A DNA stretch of 15,022 nt, from assembly GCA_039922875.1 (NCBI GenBank), contig JBDTDV010000001.1, forward strand, positions 1 to 15,022, written 5' to 3'. A model generated the notes under the pieces. The model saw only the letters and a list, made by a program, of their open reading frames with translations, was not told where the DNA came from and searched no databases. This DNA comes from JBDTDV01 sp039922875 (lineage in GTDB: Bacteria; Actinomycetota; Actinomycetes; Actinomycetales; Microbacteriaceae). A program made the translations under genes and the position numbers. Shown here one piece after another: positions 13,946 to 15,022 of the stretch. Position 1 is the stretch's first letter. The number at the start of each line of letters is the position of its first letter.

Positions 13946-14935
13946 CTAAGAGTCCAGGGCCGCGCGCGCCTGCAGTGGTTCCCACCAGGCGCGGTTGTCC
14001 CGATACCACTGCACCACGTCGGCCAGGCCCTGTTCGAACGGGACCAGCGGGCGGTAGCCCAGCTCGGACTGGATCTTGGAGATGTCCACGGAATACCGCA
14101 AGTCGTGACCCTTGCGGTCGGCCACTCGGTCAACATACGACCAGTCCTTGTCGGTGGCATCCAGCAGCAACCGGGTGAGTTCCTTGTTGGTCAACTCGGT
14201 GCCGCCGCCGATGTTGTAAATCTCACCGGCCCGGCCGCTGGTCAGGACCAGCGCGATGCCGCGGGTGTGGTCGTCGACGTGCAGCCAGTCCCGGATGTTA
14301 TTGCCCTCGCCGTACAGCGGCACATGCTTGTCGTCGATCAAGTTGGTGACGAACAGCGGGATGACCTTCTCCGGGAAATGGTACGGCCCATAGTTGTTCG
14401 AGCATCGGGTGATCAGCACGTTCAGCCCGTGAGTGCGGTGATACGCCCTGGCCAGCAGATCGCTGCTCGCCTTCGAGGCGGAGTACGGCGAGTTGGGCTG
14501 CAGGGCGCGCTCTTCATCCCAGGAGCCCTCAGCGATGGAGCCGTAGACCTCGTCGGTTGAGACATGCACGAAGCGCTGGATGCCATGACGCAGCGCCGCG
14601 TCCAGCAGCTGCTGGGTACCCAAGACGTTGGTCTCCACGAAGATCGATGCGTCGCGCACCGACCGGTCTACGTGGGATTCCGCCGCGAAGTGCACGACGG
14701 CATCCACCTTCGGGAATAGCTGGTCCAGCAGCGCGCCATCACGGATGTCGCCCTTGACGAAGGTGAATCGCGGGGACTGGGCCACGGGTTTGAGATTCTC
14801 CAGGTTCCCGGAGTAGGTCAGCGCATCGAGCACCACGATCTCGGCGCCCTGCAGCCCGGGATACGCGTCTTCGAGCGCGCGTCGGACGAAGTTGGAACCG
14901 ATGAACCCGGCGCCGCCGGTGACCAGAATCTTCAT
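13946..14935 (-). CDS. rfbB: dTDP-glucose 4,6-dehydratase
   Basis: A 329-residue NAD+-dependent extended-SDR enzyme that turns dTDP-glucose into dTDP-4-dehydro-6-deoxyglucose, the second step to dTDP-L-rhamnose and a branch point to other deoxysugars. The Rossmann motif VTGGAGFIGSNF is at residues 5-16, DALTYSGNLENL (37-48) is RmlB-specific, HFAAESHVDRS (82-92) follows, the catalytic triad region STDEVYG (126-132) gives Thr127, Asp128 and Glu129, and YSASK (151-155) gives Tyr151 and Lys155. CSNNYGPYHFPEK and YGEGNNIRDWLHVDDH are further family marks. ATG 14935 has AAGGAGA 10 nt upstream and a TACAAT box beyond it. rfbD follows after 100 bp on the same strand, then the glycosyltransferase. Confidence 0.97.
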   Translation of the reverse strand: MKILVTGGAGFIGSNFVRRALEDAYPGLQGAEIVVLDALTYSGNLENLKPVAQSPRFTFVKGDIRDGALLDQLFPKVDAVVHFAAESHVDRSVRDASIFVETNVLGTQQLLDAALRHGIQRFVHVSTDEVYGSIAEGSWDEERALQPNSPYSASKASSDLLARAYHRTHGLNVLITRCSNNYGPYHFPEKVIPLFVTNLIDDKHVPLYGEGNNIRDWLHVDDHTRGIALVLTSGRAGEIYNIGGGTELTNKELTRLLLDATDKDWSYVDRVADRKGHDLRYSVDISKIQSELGYRPLVPFEQGLADVVQWYRDNRAWWEPLQARAALDS

Positions 14936-14945
14936 AGGGTGGCTG

Positions 14946-14952
14946 TCTCCTT
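14946..14952 (-). promoter_or_regulatory. ribosome binding site of rfbB
   Basis: AAGGAGA (14952-14946) lies 10 nt before the rfbB ATG at 14935. It fixes the start and contrasts with rfbD, which has no site of its own. Confidence 0.75.
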
Positions 14953-14969
14953 GGGTTTGAGTCGTACCG

Positions 14970-14975
14970 ATTGTA
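14970..14975 (-). promoter_or_regulatory. -10 box of the rfbB promoter
   Basis: On the minus strand TACAAT (14975-14970) is a near-consensus -10 element. It lies inside a small palindrome, CCGAT-3 nt-ATCGG (14967-14979), which could be an operator overlapping the promoter. A good -35 is not evident 16-18 nt upstream, where the arm of a hairpin lies. A leader of about 28 nt would precede the rfbB start. Confidence 0.45.
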
Positions 14976-14993
14976 TCGGGCGGGTCTTCGAGT

Positions 14994-15020
14994 CGGACGA
15001 GCGCCGAGGCCGCTCGTCCG
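14994..15020. terminator. 10-bp GC-rich hairpin upstream of rfbB
   Basis: CGGACGAGCG (14994-15003) pairs perfectly with CGCTCGTCCG (15011-15020) around a 7-nt loop. No T-run follows on either strand within the window. It most likely ends transcription of a gene beyond the right edge, and its left arm reaches the expected -35 region of the rfbB promoter. Confidence 0.5.
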
Positions 15021-15022
15021 CC

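Noticed and set aside
13855..14160. Minus-strand frame of 101 codons running into the rfbB-rfbD gap
   Set aside because: Most of it lies within rfbB in another frame. The last 20 codons look faintly protein-like but have mixed third-position composition and no family match.

Overview
The window reads as a high-GC, Gram-positive actinobacterium, most likely in the order Micrococcales and possibly Microbacteriaceae. The evidence is the acyl-CoA carboxylase beta/epsilon pair, a biotin ligase without a DNA-binding domain, the run birA - PH-domain membrane protein - GtrA-like protein - purK - purE (from memory also seen around accD5 in Mycobacterium), an LCP cell-wall ligase, strong G/C third-position bias, and several starts that look leaderless. 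Genus and species cannot be read from the sequence.

Layout. Positions 1-66 hold what may be the 3' end of a gene on the + strand, carrying three copies of a 15-bp repeat and followed by two strong hairpins. Positions 149-491 hold no convincing gene, but they carry G-rich direct and inverted repeats. accE and accD (513-2359) lie on the minus strand. They are divergent from dadA (2429-3676), which is followed by cycA (3822-5294). This pair imports and oxidises D-amino acids, and it sits between accD and birA, which are close neighbours in related genomes. birA (5382-6188) and a PH-domain membrane protein (6195-6818) follow. A GtrA-like protein on the minus strand overlaps the end of the latter. 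Divergent from it, purK, purE and an LCP gene run on the + strand in a tight series (7486-10536), then comes an acyltransferase-3 membrane protein (10556-11809). Convergent with that block, the minus strand carries rfbB, rfbD and a GT4 glycosyltransferase (14935 down to 11833).

How the genes work together. accD/accE form the carboxyltransferase half of a biotin-dependent acyl-CoA carboxylase, and BirA would biotinylate its alpha subunit, which must be encoded elsewhere. DadA and CycA form a D-alanine/D-amino-acid (or glycine) uptake and oxidation pair. PurK and PurE carry out the two-step AIR-to-CAIR conversion of purine synthesis. LCP, the acyltransferase, the glycosyltransferase, GtrA and RfbB/RfbD form a cell-envelope polysaccharide group centred on dTDP-L-rhamnose.

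I found no clear undescribed defence, mobile or biosynthetic system. The points most worth following up are non-coding: a 24-bp perfect palindrome at the rfbD/glycosyltransferase junction, crossing inverted repeats between dadA and cycA, a recurrent TANNNT box 6-9 nt before start codons that lack good ribosome binding sites, a six-codon upstream ORF coupled to rfbD, and the repeat-rich gap downstream of accE.
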